Shown here: positions 5,486 through 6,937 of the stretch, in pieces
Position numbering within the stretch: the stretch's first letter is position 1
How the letters are laid out: every line of letters begins with the position of its first letter
DNA from: Bacteroidales bacterium
Lineage (GTDB): Bacteria; Bacteroidota; Bacteroidia; Bacteroidales; JALTDM01
Assembly (NCBI GenBank): GCA_026996635.1
Contig: JALWKH010000097.1
Span: forward strand, 1-6,937
Direction: 5' to 3'
Length of the DNA: 6,937 nt
Notes under the pieces: model-generated
Database searches by the model: none
Told to the model about the DNA's origin: nothing
The model's input: only the letters and a program-made list of their open reading frames with translations
Program-made: the position numbers and the translations under genes

Positions 5486-6937
5486 TTATTTAGTTCCTTG
5501 AATTTGAGAACCTACCCTATGCATTGCACATCTGAAACCAAGGTCATCACGAGCTTGTTCTTCATCCAAAAATCTTCTTGCACCGGGTTGCATCCAATAT
5601 GCCCTGTCTTTCCAACCACCTCCTTTGTAAACTCTTGCTCTATTCGTTACTAAAGATTGTGCATCAATTCTTCCAAGATAACCTTTTTTCCAATTACCGT
5701 CAGTTCCGGGTTTACCGGTATAATACATCCTGTCGGAATTTTTGTTTGATTTATCAGCACCTTCTTTATCATAATCGATAGATGATGCATAATCTCCATC
5801 GAGGTAATTAATATTGTCTGCAGTTCTGTAATTATAACGACCGAATGCTTCTTCATCTGTTACTTCTCTCCATTGGATATGACCCAGACTGTCTTTTTCA
5901 GCTATTGCTCCTTCTTCATCCCTTACTTGAGTTTTGTAAACATTACCTCTGAATGGCCTGAATTCGTTCGCATCTTGGCTTGTTAATTGCCTGTAAACAT
6001 CCATTACCCATTCATTTACATTACCGGCCATGTTGTACAGACCGTAATCATTCGGCCAATAAGCATATACCGGAGCAACAATGTCATGTGCATCATTCAG
6101 TGCACCTGCCATACCCATATAGTCACCTCTACCTCTTACGAAGTTTGCTCTGATTTTACCTATATCTGCAGGTGAACCGTCAAGTTTACCGTCCATTCTA
6201 ACATAGTGTCCGTTCCAAGGGAATATTCTTTGATCAAAAATTCTTTCGGGTGCACGCATATTTCCTATAAGTCCTAATGCAGCAAATTCCCATTCAGCTT
6301 CGGTAGGGAGTCTGTATCTAGGTAAGAAAATCCCATCTTCCATACGTACACGCCTGTAATCATTGTTTGGGTTTAAGTCTTCAATTTGGTTTCTTACAGC
6401 ACCTTCATATTGTCCTGCGAGATATGCTTCCGTGTTGAAGTTTTCTTCTCCCGTCTGTCCAACAGGGTCCATGTACATAAGTCCTTCCCTTACCATTATA
6501 AGCTCGTTAACACGGTCTGTTCTCCATGCTGCATAATCATTAGCTTGAAGCCAGTTTACACCTACAACGGGATAATCTTGATATGCAGGATGCCTGAAAT
6601 AATAAAGAACATAAGGTTCGTTGTATGCAAGTTTATCTCTCCATACTAGTGTATCGGGAAGAGCTTTTTGGTAAACTTCGGGATAGTCAACATAAACCCT
6701 TTGTAACCAATATAAATATTCGCGGTAGTCAACATTTCTTATTTCATATTCATCCATATAAAATGATGATACGGTAACACGTCTTGGTATGGCATTCCAA
6801 TCATACATTACATCTTGTTCGTGCAGTCCCATTGAAAATGTACCACCTTCAATAAATACAAGACCGGGACCTGTTTCTTGCTCATCATAATCTACATATT
6901 CAAATCCACCGTTATCAGGGTCGTTATAGTTCCATCC
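5486..6937 (-). CDS. gldJ: GldJ-type gliding motility / type IX secretion lipoprotein, N-terminus cut off by window edge
   Basis: The frame stays open past the first internal ATG (6830-6832) to the right edge. The extra codons encode GPGLVFIEGGTFSMG, the conserved opening of the formylglycine-generating-enzyme (FGE/SUMF1-like) fold, so the true start lies outside the window and 483 residues are visible. Other fold hallmarks are RLPTEAEWEFAA (about 6280-6315), YGLYNMAGNVNEWVMDVYR (about 5985-6045) and, near the end, RVYKGGGWKDRAYW with GFRCAMHRVG. A long insert between the last two blocks, and segments such as ALPDTLVWRDKLAYNEPYV and HPAYQDYPVVGVNWLQA, fit GldJ better than GldK as I remember them. 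GldJ is an outer-membrane-associated lipoprotein needed for gliding and for stability of other Gld proteins; Flavobacterium GldJ is about 560 residues. The lipoprotein signal is not visible. The only cysteine seen is in FRCAM, and the FGE catalytic cysteine pair is missing, so an enzymatic role is unlikely. A terminator follows the gene. Confidence 0.85.
   Translation of the reverse strand, partial: GWNYNDPDNGGFEYVDYDEQETGPGLVFIEGGTFSMGLHEQDVMYDWNAIPRRVTVSSFYMDEYEIRNVDYREYLYWLQRVYVDYPEVYQKALPDTLVWRDKLAYNEPYVLYYFRHPAYQDYPVVGVNWLQANDYAAWRTDRVNELIMVREGLMYMDPVGQTGEENFNTEAYLAGQYEGAVRNQIEDLNPNNDYRRVRMEDGIFLPRYRLPTEAEWEFAALGLIGNMRAPERIFDQRIFPWNGHYVRMDGKLDGSPADIGKIRANFVRGRGDYMGMAGALNDAHDIVAPVYAYWPNDYGLYNMAGNVNEWVMDVYRQLTSQDANEFRPFRGNVYKTQVRDEEGAIAEKDSLGHIQWREVTDEEAFGRYNYRTADNINYLDGDYASSIDYDKEGADKSNKNSDRMYYTGKPGTDGNWKKGYLGRIDAQSLVTNRARVYKGGGWKDRAYWMQPGARRFLDEEQARDDLGFRCAMHRVGSQIQGTK

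Noticed and set aside
5650..5856. Minus-strand ORF of 68 codons inside gldJ
   Set aside because: Out-of-frame shadow in the GldJ insert region; the GldJ frame is continuous with conserved motifs on both sides.
6830..6832. Internal ATG as the start of gldJ
   Set aside because: The frame is open upstream to the window edge and encodes the conserved VFIEGGTFSMG strand of the FGE fold, so this methionine is internal.
1..6937. CRISPR array, tRNA/rRNA, insertion sequence or phage remains
   Set aside because: No spaced direct repeats, cloverleaf-like GTTCRA segments, transposase motifs or terminal inverted repeats were seen; the window is filled with same-strand protein genes.

Overview
The window looks like a chromosomal piece of a Bacteroidota (Bacteroidetes) genome. 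It is AT-rich. It encodes a GldJ-type gliding/type IX secretion lipoprotein and a surface protein ending in the CHU_C / type B type IX sorting domain, both hallmarks of that phylum. The start codons lack clear Shine-Dalgarno sequences, which is also typical. Class and genus cannot be fixed from this sequence.

All five genes lie on the minus strand, so transcription runs from the right end to the left. From right to left they are: (1) gldJ, cut off at its 5' end by the window edge (5486-6937); (2) a short intergenic gap holding a strong intrinsic terminator hairpin (5427-5452); (3) an 861-residue secreted multidomain protein with PKD-like, Ig/cadherin-like and fibronectin III-like domains and a C-terminal type IX sorting domain (2833-5418); (4) a 404-residue exported TPR protein whose start overlaps the previous stop by 8 nt (1626-2840); (5) a membrane-anchored OmpH/Skp-family periplasmic chaperone-like protein (951-1586), after a 39-nt gap; (6) a family 2 glycosyltransferase that starts inside the ompH stop (ATGA overlap) and runs off the left edge (1-954). 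The glycosyltransferase has no start-to-stop reading frame inside the window, so an automatic ORF caller can miss it; I translated it by hand.

The four genes downstream of the terminator look like one transcription unit (overlaps of 8 nt and 4 nt and one 39-nt gap). All concern the cell envelope: a secreted cargo, an exported TPR protein, a Skp-like chaperone and a glycosyltransferase. gldJ supplies the secretion/gliding context next door. Individually the families are known. The arrangement, and the terminator-like hairpin 8 nt from the cargo start codon, are the points most worth a second look. I saw no RNA genes, mobile elements, CRISPR arrays or long repeats, and no gap over about 70 nt lacks a gene.
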